From contig SXWC01000054.1 of the NCBI GenBank assembly GCA_005789975.1, positions 1 to 41,951 of the forward strand: a stretch of DNA of 41,951 nucleotides, in the 5' to 3' direction. A program made the translations under genes and the position numbers. Numbering within the stretch: position 1 is the stretch's first letter; each line of letters opens with the position of its first letter. Of this stretch, positions 35,157 through 41,951 are shown in pieces. The notes beneath the pieces were generated by a model. The model did not search any database. It was not told the DNA's origin and was given only the letters and a program-made list of their open reading frames with translations. Source of the stretch: Planctomycetaceae bacterium (GTDB taxonomy: Bacteria > Planctomycetota > Planctomycetia > Pirellulales > UBA1268).

Positions 35157-35926
35157 CCGACTGGCTGCTCGCCGCCGGCGTGTTCCTCGTGGCGGCCCTC
35201 TATGCCGCGGTGGGCCATGCCGGTGCGACCGGCTACATCGCCGTGATGACGCTCTTCGGTGTCACTCCGGCCTTCATCCGGCCGACGGCGCTCGTGCTCA
35301 ACGTGGTCGTGGCCACGATCGGCGCGGTGCAGTTCACCCGCGCCGGCCACTTCGACCGCCGGCTCTTTATGCCGCTGGCACTGGCAAGCGTGCCGGCCGC
35401 CGCCCTCGGTGGCTGGCTCGCGCTGCCCACCGGCGTGTTGGCGACGGTGCTCGGCATCGTGCTCGCCGTGTCGGCACTCCGGATCGTGGCCGAGTCTCTG
35501 CCGAAATCACCGGCGGGAAGTCCGCCGGCCCGTGATTCCGAGAACTCCGCCCGCCGGGCGGCTGGCTCGCCGGCCCCGCTCGGCGCGATGCCGCTGCTGG
35601 GTGGCGTGATCGGCCTCCTCTCCGGGCTGACCGGCGTCGGGGGTGGCGTGTTTCTCACGCCCGTGCTGCTCGCCTTCCGCACGGCGCCGGTGAAGACCAT
35701 CGCCGCCGTCACCGCCGCCTTCATTCTCGTGAACTCGCTCGCCGGCCTCGCCGGCGGCCTCATCGCCGGCCGGCCGTTCCCCGCGCCGGGTGTGCCGCTG
35801 GCGGCGGCTGCCGCCGCGGGCGGGGCGATCGGTGCATCGCTCGGCGCCTTTCGGCTGCCGGTGCGGATGATCAAGCTGCTGATGGCGGCGGTGCTGGCCG
35901 TCGCCAGCGCGAAACTGCTGCTCTGA
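35153..35926 (+). CDS. TauE/SafE-family permease
   Basis: The 257-aa membrane protein has about eight hydrophobic helices arranged as two repeats with the family glycine motifs YAAVGHAGATGYIAVM and IGLLSGLTGVGGGVFLTP. A charged loop (about 115-140) separates the halves. Members export sulfite, sulfonates or related anions; the substrate here is not evident. It is translationally coupled to the DUF2237 gene and converges with the SMR gene 13 nt away. Confidence 0.88.
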   Translation: MTDWLLAAGVFLVAALYAAVGHAGATGYIAVMTLFGVTPAFIRPTALVLNVVVATIGAVQFTRAGHFDRRLFMPLALASVPAAALGGWLALPTGVLATVLGIVLAVSALRIVAESLPKSPAGSPPARDSENSARRAAGSPAPLGAMPLLGGVIGLLSGLTGVGGGVFLTPVLLAFRTAPVKTIAAVTAAFILVNSLAGLAGGLIAGRPFPAPGVPLAAAAAAGGAIGASLGAFRLPVRMIKLLMAAVLAVASAKLLL

Positions 35927-35939
35927 CACCCCGGCCCCG

Positions 35940-36269
35940 TCAGTGAGCCGCCGTCTTCGAAAAAAGATTGAGCACCACGACGCCCGCCACGATCAGCGTC
36001 ATGCCGACGATCGCGGGCGGATCGAGCTTCTCGCCGAACATCAGCCAGCCGATCAGCGCGATCAGCGTCACGCCCGCCCCCGACCAGATCGCGTAGCCCA
36101 CGCCGACGGGGATGTCCTTGAGCGTCAGCGACAGAAAGAAGAACGCGATCCCGTAGCCGACGAGCACCAGCAGACTCGGGCCGGGCTTCGTGAACCCGGC
36201 CGAGGCCTTGAGGCAGCTCGTGGCGAAGACCTCGGCCACGATCGCGATCGCGAGAGCGAGCCAGTGCAT
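35940..36269 (-). CDS. Small multidrug resistance (SMR) family transporter
   Basis: The 109-aa protein has four membrane helices, a conserved membrane Glu at residue 13 ([10 protein letters not shown]), YAIWSGAG and [15 protein letters not shown] proteins work as dimers exchanging protons for quaternary amines or guanidinium. The Lys after TSC and the pattern in helix 2 do not separate Qac from Gdx/SugE types with certainty. The ATG at 36269 follows AAGGA. The frame continues far upstream but with no membrane-protein character. Confidence 0.92.
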   Translation of the reverse strand: MHWLALAIAIVAEVFATSCLKASAGFTKPGPSLLVLVGYGIAFFFLSLTLKDIPVGVGYAIWSGAGVTLIALIGWLMFGEKLDPPAIVGMTLIVAGVVVLNLFSKTAAH

Positions 36270-36680
36270 GGCGAATCCTTCTTGTGTTCCGCTCGGCGGT
36301 TCTGAAATGGGGGGTTTCGAAATGGACGGGGATCGTCCCTCCGCCGTCGCCGGGCCCGCCGGCCGGCGGAGCCATGGATTCCAGGGCGCAGCCAACGCCC
36401 GGGGGGGAGAGGCCGGCCTGGCTGAAGCGACGTGCGGCGGCAGCCCGCAGTCTTGTTCCGCAGCAGGAGGCTTCATGGAGCCAAGCCGCAGGACAGAGTG
36501 TAGCCGCCGCCGCCGCGTCCAACGGCCAACCACTGCCTCCACCTCCGGCCAGCGCTCAATGCAGCGAAAGCAGCGAAGTTTCCTGACATAACGGCTGGAG
36601 GGGCGGCGCCCGGGCCTGAAAAGCGCGCTACACTGGAGTGTTTGCGTCGACTTTACCGGCTTGGGAAGCCTCCCGGTCCC
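36270..36680. other. Divergent region between SMR and chemosensory operon
   Basis: No gene is seen. It has a 14-bp palindrome CCGCCGGCCGGCGG (36356-36369), a short hairpin GGACG/CGTCC, and a TACACT that could be a -10 box at 36629-36634, 47 nt before the MCP start. No -35 box is convincing. Confidence 0.4.
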
Positions 36681-38192
36681 ATGAACACCATCCAACGGCT
36701 GCAACTGGCCACGCTGGGACCGATTCTCGTCCTCGCAGGGCTGGCGGTCTTCTCCTACACGAGCCAGCGGGAAGTGCATCGCGCCGAGGCCAACCGCCAC
36801 GAGTCGGTCCGGCTGGCCAATGCCCTTCGCTTCAGTTCGGACGAACTGACACGCCTGGCCCGGACCTACGTGGTCACCGGTGAGGCCGACTACGAGCGGC
36901 AGTATTGGCACGTGCTCGCCGTTCGCAACGGCACCGAGCCCCGGGCCGACGGCCGGCAAGTGCCTCTCCGCACGCTCATGCTGGAGCAGGGCTTCACCGC
37001 GGCGGAGTTCGCCAAGCTCAAGGAGGCCGAAGACAACTCCAATGCTCTGGTGACCACCGAAACCATCGCCATGCATGCGATCAAGGGCGAGTTTGCCGAC
37101 GGCAAGGGGGGCTACACGAAGCGGGGCCCGCCCGACGCCGAGATGGCCCGCCGGATCATGCACGACGTCACCTATCACGCCGACAAGTCGAGGATCATGA
37201 ACCCGATCGGTGAATTCGAGCAACTGCTCGCGGCCCGAACCGACGCCGCCGTGGCCGGCGCCCGGCGCCGGGGCGACGCGGCCCTGCTCCTGGGCATCGC
37301 GGTGGCCGCCATCGCGGCGCTCGTCGCGGCCGTGAGCCTGCGGCGGCATGCGAGGCTGCTGCGACGAGCCGTGGGCGAACTGTCATCGACATCGGACTAT
37401 GTGGCGGTTGGCGCGACGCAGGTGGCCGCGGCCAGCCGTTCGCTGGCGGTCGGCACCGCCGAGCAGGTGGCCGCGGTGGAGCGGATCACCACATCGGCCC
37501 GCGAGGTCAGCGGGATGGCGGCAGGCAATGTGCTGCGAACGCAGTCGGCGAGCGAGCAGGTGCGGCGGGAACGCAACGAGCTCGCCGCCGTGCAGGAGCA
37601 GCTCACCGCGCTCGTGGCCGCGATGGGGGAGATCGACACCGCCTCGGGCAGGATCTCCAAGATCAACAAAGTGATCGACGAAATCGCGTTTCAGACCAAC
37701 ATCCTGGCCCTCAATGCGGCGGTCGAGGCGGCCCGGGCCGGTGAGGCCGGGCAGGGCTTTGCCGTGGTCGCCGACGAGGTCCGCGCGCTGGCCCGCCGCA
37801 GTGGCGATGCGGCTCGGGAGACCGCCGCACTCATCGACGAGTCGATCCTGCGGACACAGGCGGGCCGGGAACGGGTGGACGCCGTCGCCGCCGCGATCGG
37901 CGGGCTCGCGCGGCAGGCGGCGGGCGTGCAGACGCTCGTGGACGAGGTGCTGCGGGGCAGCGGCGAACAGCAGCAGGCGGTGGGCGGCATCGGCGCGTCC
38001 CTTTCCCAGATCGAAAAGGTCACGCTCCAGTCGGCGGCCGGCGCCGAGGAGGGCTCCGCTGCGGCCGAGGAACTCACGGCCCAGGCCGCGGGTCTGAAGG
38101 ACGTGTCGGCGGCGCTCGAGGCGATGGTTGGCGGCGATCGATCGGGACCCGCGGGCGATGGCCTCGCGAGCCTTCGTGGGTCGGCCCCATGA
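36681..38192 (+). CDS. Methyl-accepting chemotaxis protein
   Basis: The 503-aa receptor has one membrane helix near 8-26, an extracytoplasmic helical domain to about 200 (with [20 protein letters not shown]), a second membrane helix near 201-222 and a signalling domain. The hairpin tip [20 protein letters not shown] and [17 protein letters not shown] are hallmark. I chose the ATG at 36681 over an upstream TTG because it gives a normal first helix. No HAMP domain is recognised and there is no C-terminal CheR/CheB pentapeptide. The stop overlaps cheA (ATGA). Confidence 0.9.
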   Translation: MNTIQRLQLATLGPILVLAGLAVFSYTSQREVHRAEANRHESVRLANALRFSSDELTRLARTYVVTGEADYERQYWHVLAVRNGTEPRADGRQVPLRTLMLEQGFTAAEFAKLKEAEDNSNALVTTETIAMHAIKGEFADGKGGYTKRGPPDAEMARRIMHDVTYHADKSRIMNPIGEFEQLLAARTDAAVAGARRRGDAALLLGIAVAAIAALVAAVSLRRHARLLRRAVGELSSTSDYVAVGATQVAAASRSLAVGTAEQVAAVERITTSAREVSGMAAGNVLRTQSASEQVRRERNELAAVQEQLTALVAAMGEIDTASGRISKINKVIDEIAFQTNILALNAAVEAARAGEAGQGFAVVADEVRALARRSGDAARETAALIDESILRTQAGRERVDAVAAAIGGLARQAAGVQTLVDEVLRGSGEQQQAVGGIGASLSQIEKVTLQSAAGAEEGSAAAEELTAQAAGLKDVSAALEAMVGGDRSGPAGDGLASLRGSAP

Positions 38193-40369
38193 CGCACGGA
38201 TCCTGCGGCGCGACGCGGGCCAGCGGCCTGCTCGAACAACTCGGGCTCGAACTCGCGTTCGCATCGGCCGGGGCGGCCGTGCCATCGGCGATCGGCGACC
38301 TGCTCATCCAGCTCGACGCGGCCTGCGCGGCGTCCCCCGCGGCGATTCGACAGGCGGTCGCGGCCTGCCGCCACTGGCTCGCGAGAGACGCGGCCCGCGG
38401 CCCGCTCGCGGCCGAGACGCTCCGTGCGATCAACGACTGGCAGCCTTGGATGGTGGCCGCGTGCCTCGCCTGGGATCGCGGCCAGCCGCTGGCCGCCATG
38501 CCGGCGGAGTGGACGGCAGTTGCTGCGGAGCAGCTTCCCCCTTCCGGCGGCCGATCCGCCGCCGAGGTTGCCGCCGCCGGCGAGACGATCGATGTCACGG
38601 TGCTGCCCGAAGGCTTTGACGACGAAATGACCGAGCTTTTCTGCGCGGAGTCGCAGGATCTGCTCCAGGAAGTCGAGCAAGGTGTGCTCGCCCTCGAGCG
38701 AAACCCGGCTGACTCGGCCTCGATCGACGTCGTGTTCCGCGTGTTCCACACGTTCAAGGGCAATGCGGGCGTGCTCAAGCTGGTCGTGCTGCAGCGACTG
38801 ACGCATGAGCTGGAGTCGGTGCTCGACGCGGCACGCCGTGGCAAACTGGTGCTCGGCCGCGACGCGATCGACCTGATCCTTTCAGGTGCCGATGTCCTGC
38901 GGCGCTACGTCGGCGAGGTCCTCGCGCAGCTCTCGGGCCACGACCGCGGTCGGAGCATCCCACTGCCGGTGCCAGGGTTGATCGCGCGGGTGCAGCGGCT
39001 GCTCAGCGACCGGCCCCCTGCCCCGGCGGAGGCCGTGAAGCAGGCCGACCCGGTGCCTCCCACGACGCCCACGCCGTCACCCACGCCGCCACCCACGCCC
39101 CCACCCTTGGCTGCGACGCCGGCCCCACCGCCACCCGGGCCCCCGGCGGAAGAGCGCCCGCCCGCCCCGGCCACGCCCGCGGCCGCGGCGAGCAGCGTTC
39201 GGGTCGATACGATGAAGCTCGACGGCCTCATCGATCTCGTCGGCGAACTCGTCGTCGCTCAGTCGATGGTCGTCCAGAGCCCCGAGCTGGCCGCGGGAGC
39301 CAGTCAGCAATTGAGCCGCTGCCTCGGGCAGCTTCGCGGGATCACCTCCGACCTCCAGCGAACCGCGATGTCGCTGCGGATGGTGCCGATCGGCGGCACG
39401 TTTCGCCGCATGGCCAGGCTGGTTCGCGACCTCGCCGTCGAACTCGACAAAGAGATCGAGCTGAACCTCGAAGGCGAGGAGACGGAGCTCGACCGCACGT
39501 TGGTCGAGGAACTCTCCGATCCGCTCGTCCACATGATCCGCAACTCCGCCGATCACGGCATCGAGCCCCCTGCGGCCCGCGTGGCAGGAGGCAAGCCGGC
39601 GGCGGGCACGATCACCCTTCGCGCCTTCCATCAGGGGGGCTTCATCGTCATCAAGATCGAGGACGACGGCCGCGGCCTTTCCGCCGATCGCATCCGTGCC
39701 AAGGCGGTCGAACGCGGCCTCGTGCAGCCCGACGAGCGGCTGGAGCGGGCGGAGATTCTCGACCTCATCTTCCGTCCCGGATTCTCCACCGCCGAGCAGA
39801 TCACCGGCCTCTCCGGCCGTGGGGTGGGGATGGACGTCGTGCGGCGGGGCATCGAGGGGATCCGCGGCAAGGTGGAGGTGGCGTCGGTGGAGGGAAGGGG
39901 CACCACGTTCACGCTCTCGGTGCCGCTGACCCTCGCGATCATCGAAGGGCTGATCGTGGGCGTGGGCGACCAGCGATACATCGTCCCCACGCTCTCGGTG
40001 CGGGAGTCGTTCCGGCTCGACCCAGGCGCCGTCACGACCATTCAGGGCCGGGGTGAGATGGTCGAGGTCCGCGGCCGGCTGACTCCGATCCTCCGGCTCG
40101 GGCGATTCCTGGGCAATGCCGGCGCCGAGGCACCCGCCGCTGGTGCGGAGGGTATCGTGGTGGTGGTGGAGTCGGGTCAGGATTGCCGCTGTCTGCTCGT
40201 CGACGATCTGCTCGGCAAGCAGGAGGTGGTGATCAAGAGTCTCGGCGACATGTTCCGCGGCCGCACCGCGTTTGCGGGCGCCGCGATTCTCGGCGACGGC
40301 CGGGTGGGCCTGATTCTCGACGTCAACGCGCTGGTCAAACTGAAATCCGCGGCAGGCGACGCCGCCTGA
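38189..40369 (+). CDS. cheA: Chemotaxis histidine kinase CheA
   Basis: The 726-aa kinase contains an HPt domain with phospho-accepting His187 ([10 protein letters not shown]), a Pro-rich linker (about 285-345), the dimerisation helix ([20 protein letters not shown]), an ATPase core with [30 protein letters not shown] and [12 protein letters not shown], and a C-terminal CheW-like regulatory domain. Unusually, about 140 residues of unassigned helical sequence precede the HPt. No separate CheY-binding P2 is obvious; the Pro-rich segment takes its place. The gene is coupled to the MCP by ATGA and followed by cheW after 20 nt. Confidence 0.95.
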   Translation: MTHGSCGATRASGLLEQLGLELAFASAGAAVPSAIGDLLIQLDAACAASPAAIRQAVAACRHWLARDAARGPLAAETLRAINDWQPWMVAACLAWDRGQPLAAMPAEWTAVAAEQLPPSGGRSAAEVAAAGETIDVTVLPEGFDDEMTELFCAESQDLLQEVEQGVLALERNPADSASIDVVFRVFHTFKGNAGVLKLVVLQRLTHELESVLDAARRGKLVLGRDAIDLILSGADVLRRYVGEVLAQLSGHDRGRSIPLPVPGLIARVQRLLSDRPPAPAEAVKQADPVPPTTPTPSPTPPPTPPPLAATPAPPPPGPPAEERPPAPATPAAAASSVRVDTMKLDGLIDLVGELVVAQSMVVQSPELAAGASQQLSRCLGQLRGITSDLQRTAMSLRMVPIGGTFRRMARLVRDLAVELDKEIELNLEGEETELDRTLVEELSDPLVHMIRNSADHGIEPPAARVAGGKPAAGTITLRAFHQGGFIVIKIEDDGRGLSADRIRAKAVERGLVQPDERLERAEILDLIFRPGFSTAEQITGLSGRGVGMDVVRRGIEGIRGKVEVASVEGRGTTFTLSVPLTLAIIEGLIVGVGDQRYIVPTLSVRESFRLDPGAVTTIQGRGEMVEVRGRLTPILRLGRFLGNAGAEAPAAGAEGIVVVVESGQDCRCLLVDDLLGKQEVVIKSLGDMFRGRTAFAGAAILGDGRVGLILDVNALVKLKSAAGDAA

Positions 40370-40389
40370 TCCGCACCCGGAACCGCATC

Positions 40390-40926
40390 ATGCATCCAGC
40401 CACGACATCCGAGCCGCACCCGCCCCACGCCCAGCCCCCGGCCGCCAAGCCGGGCAAGTATCTCGTGATCACGCTCGGCGGCGAGTCGTACGGCATTCCG
40501 GTGCTGGCGGTGCGGGAGATCATCCGCCTCTGCCCGATCACGCCCGTTGCCAACATGCCCCCGCACGTCCGCGGCGTGATCAATCTCCGCGGCAAGATCA
40601 TCCCGCTCGTCGATCTGCGGGCCCGCTTCCAGCTGCCGACGGCCGACGAACACGACCGCAACTGCATCGTCGTCGCCCAACTCGGCGGCGGTCCCGGGCC
40701 ATCGCGGCTGTATGGAGTCGTCGTCGACGGCGTCGAGGAGGTGGCCTCGTTCGCGGCCGCCGATCTCGAGCCCACGCCCGACTTCGGTGGGGCCATCGAC
40801 GTGCGGTTCATCACCGGCATGGCCAAGTCGGGGCCCCTCGTGCGGACCCTCATCGACCTCGACCGGATCGCCGCCGCCGACGTCGTCACGTCGGCGGCCG
40901 CGACGCTTCCTCATACCCCCTCCTGA
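40390..40926 (+). CDS. cheW: Chemotaxis coupling protein CheW
   Basis: The 178-aa protein has the CheW fold with YLVITLGGESYGIPVLAVRE, VNLRGKIIPLVDLRARF-type block (here INLRGKIIPL) and VVVDGVEEVASF. A 22-residue Pro/His-rich tail precedes the domain. It connects receptors to CheA. It lies between cheA and a second receptor gene in the same operon. CheY, CheR and CheB are absent from the window. Confidence 0.94.
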   Translation: MHPATTSEPHPPHAQPPAAKPGKYLVITLGGESYGIPVLAVREIIRLCPITPVANMPPHVRGVINLRGKIIPLVDLRARFQLPTADEHDRNCIVVAQLGGGPGPSRLYGVVVDGVEEVASFAAADLEPTPDFGGAIDVRFITGMAKSGPLVRTLIDLDRIAAADVVTSAAATLPHTPS

Positions 40927-40950
40927 GTTTCCCCCGCCACAGGACGTCCC

Positions 40951-41951
40951 ATGATCCCGCGTTCACTCCCCGCCCGCATCAGTCTGGGCTTCGCCCTGCT
41001 CGTGCTGCTCGCGATCCTCCTCGGTGGAACCGCCCTGTGGCGGATCACCGGCATCAATCAGAGCGTCGTCACCGTGGCGACCAACTCGCTGCCGTCCGTC
41101 GTGACGCTCAACCGGGTCATCCAGTCGACGTATGGCGCGACACGCAACGTCCGCAAGCTCCTGCTGGCGGGCGGTGCGGACGGCGCCGCCGGCAGGTACG
41201 ACGACAGTGGGTACCAAAAGGACAGGAAATGGGGCGAGGATCAGCTTGCGGCGTATGAGCCCCTGATCAGCGACGACAAGGACCGGAGCCTGTTTGACGA
41301 GGTCGTCTCGTCCCGGCGGGCCTATTTTGCGATCCTCGATGCGGCGATGCAGAGCCTTCGGGAGGGCAAGGATGCGAAAGCCAGGGAACTGATGGGGGAG
41401 ACGAGCGAGCCCATCTTTGAACGCTGTCTCGCGGCGCTCGAGGCGAATGTCGCCTACAACGGCTTGATCGCCGAACAGCAGGTTGCGGAAGCCCGCCGCA
41501 CGGTCGCGACGAGCTTTCTGCTGATCGGCGGCGGGCTTGCCCTGGCCACGATCCTCGGGCTGCTCGTGGGCATCGGCATCACCCGCTCGGCCGGCACGGC
41601 GCTCGGACGGATCTCCGACGCGCTCGAGGCGGGGGCGGCCCACACCTCCCTGGCATCGACGCAACTGGCGTCGGCCGGACAGGCCCTCGCCGAGGGCTGC
41701 AGCGAACAGGGCTCGGCCGTCACGGAGACGAGCGCGGCCCTCGAGCAGATGTCGGCCATGATCCGCAGCACCGCCGACAACGCCGAGAAGGCGAAGACCT
41801 TCGCCAATCAGGCCCGCAACGCGGCGGAGTCGGGGGCGACGACCATGGGCGAGATGAACGCCGCGATGGGGGCGATCGAGGCCTCGAGCGCCGAGGTCGC
41901 CAAGATCGTCAAGGACATCGACGAGATCGCCTTCCAGACGACTATCCTCGC
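40951..41951 (+). CDS. Methyl-accepting chemotaxis protein (3' end outside window)
   Basis: Starting at the ATG 24 nt after cheW, the frame stays open to the window edge (333 residues visible). Membrane helix 1 spans about 9-29, a four-helix-bundle ligand domain about 30-185 (ALWRITGINQSVVTVATNSL), and helix 2 about 187-212. The signalling domain follows with QGSAVTETSAALEQMSAMI and the tip [11 protein letters not shown] cut by the edge. The tip has Thr where Asn is usual (QTNILA). It is the second receptor of the chemosensory operon. Confidence 0.9.
   Translation, partial: MIPRSLPARISLGFALLVLLAILLGGTALWRITGINQSVVTVATNSLPSVVTLNRVIQSTYGATRNVRKLLLAGGADGAAGRYDDSGYQKDRKWGEDQLAAYEPLISDDKDRSLFDEVVSSRRAYFAILDAAMQSLREGKDAKARELMGETSEPIFERCLAALEANVAYNGLIAEQQVAEARRTVATSFLLIGGGLALATILGLLVGIGITRSAGTALGRISDALEAGAAHTSLASTQLASAGQALAEGCSEQGSAVTETSAALEQMSAMIRSTADNAEKAKTFANQARNAAESGATTMGEMNAAMGAIEASSAEVAKIVKDIDEIAFQTTIL

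Noticed and set aside
36270..36400. Possible guanidine-II (mini-ykkC) riboswitch upstream of the SMR gene
   Set aside because: Two ACGR tetramers (ACGG, ACGA) lie on the reverse strand, but their stems have only 2-3 pairs with mismatches. ACGG is common in such GC-rich DNA. A covariance search would decide.

Overview
This is a GC-rich bacterial chromosome segment that looks like a planctomycete of the Pirellulales type. That placement is inferred from gene content, because no rRNA or other phylogenetic marker is present. The supporting features are an ECF sigma factor next to a membrane-anchored Ser/Thr kinase and a PQQ-like propeller, a long MoxR/DUF58/VWA operon with a giant coiled-coil protein, secreted alpha/alpha-barrel repeat and low-complexity proteins, and a type III glutamine synthetase. 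I saw no tRNA, rRNA or CRISPR array.

Layout. (1) 1-12431 (+): one tightly coupled operon, with the 3' end of a moxR-type AAA ATPase, DUF58, two membrane VWA proteins, a 23-codon mini-ORF, a 1151-aa membrane/coiled-coil protein, a squalene-cyclase-fold repeat protein and two secreted helical proteins. From DUF58 onward, every junction overlaps by 1-13 nt. (2) 12577-13779 (+): myo-inositol-1-phosphate synthase. (3) 13780-14635: a non-coding scrap zone holding copy A of a structured repeat, a hairpin-rich element with 17-bp inverted ends, and the remains of a transposase gene. (4) 14636-18055 (-): a TolC-like lipoprotein and an ApbE-like flavin transferase. A hypothetical gene (18054-18551, +) diverges from apbE with overlapping start codons. 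(5) 18548-18674: copy B of the repeat, between convergent stop codons. (6) 18671-23605 (-): rsmG, type III glnA and a secreted S41 protease. The glnA leader carries six 15-bp repeats. (7) 23725-27502 (+): ECF sigma factor, Ser/Thr kinase and secreted PQQ-like propeller. (8) 27503-29618 (+): an ammonium transporter behind a textbook sigma-54 promoter, ending in a strong hairpin. (9) 29899-30969 (-): an acyl desaturase whose third histidine box carries a His-to-Pro change. (10) 31289-32029 (+): an LRAT-fold protein with a glycine-zipper tail. (11) 32056-34598 (-): miaE and a P1B-like ATPase with a TPCP motif. (12) 34749-35926 (+): DUF2237 and a TauE/SafE permease, convergent with an SMR transporter (35940-36269, -). 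(13) 36681 to the end (+): a chemosensory operon, MCP, cheA, cheW and a second MCP cut by the window edge.

Two themes connect genes. Nitrogen assimilation is represented by amtB with a sigma-54 promoter and by glnA with a weaker sigma-54-like site and a repeat-filled leader. Envelope signalling and assembly is represented by the MoxR/VWA operon, the ECF/kinase set and the chemosensory array. The least explained parts are the MoxR operon with its mini-ORF, the LRAT/glycine-zipper protein, the structured intergenic repeat and the CheA with an unassigned N-terminal region.
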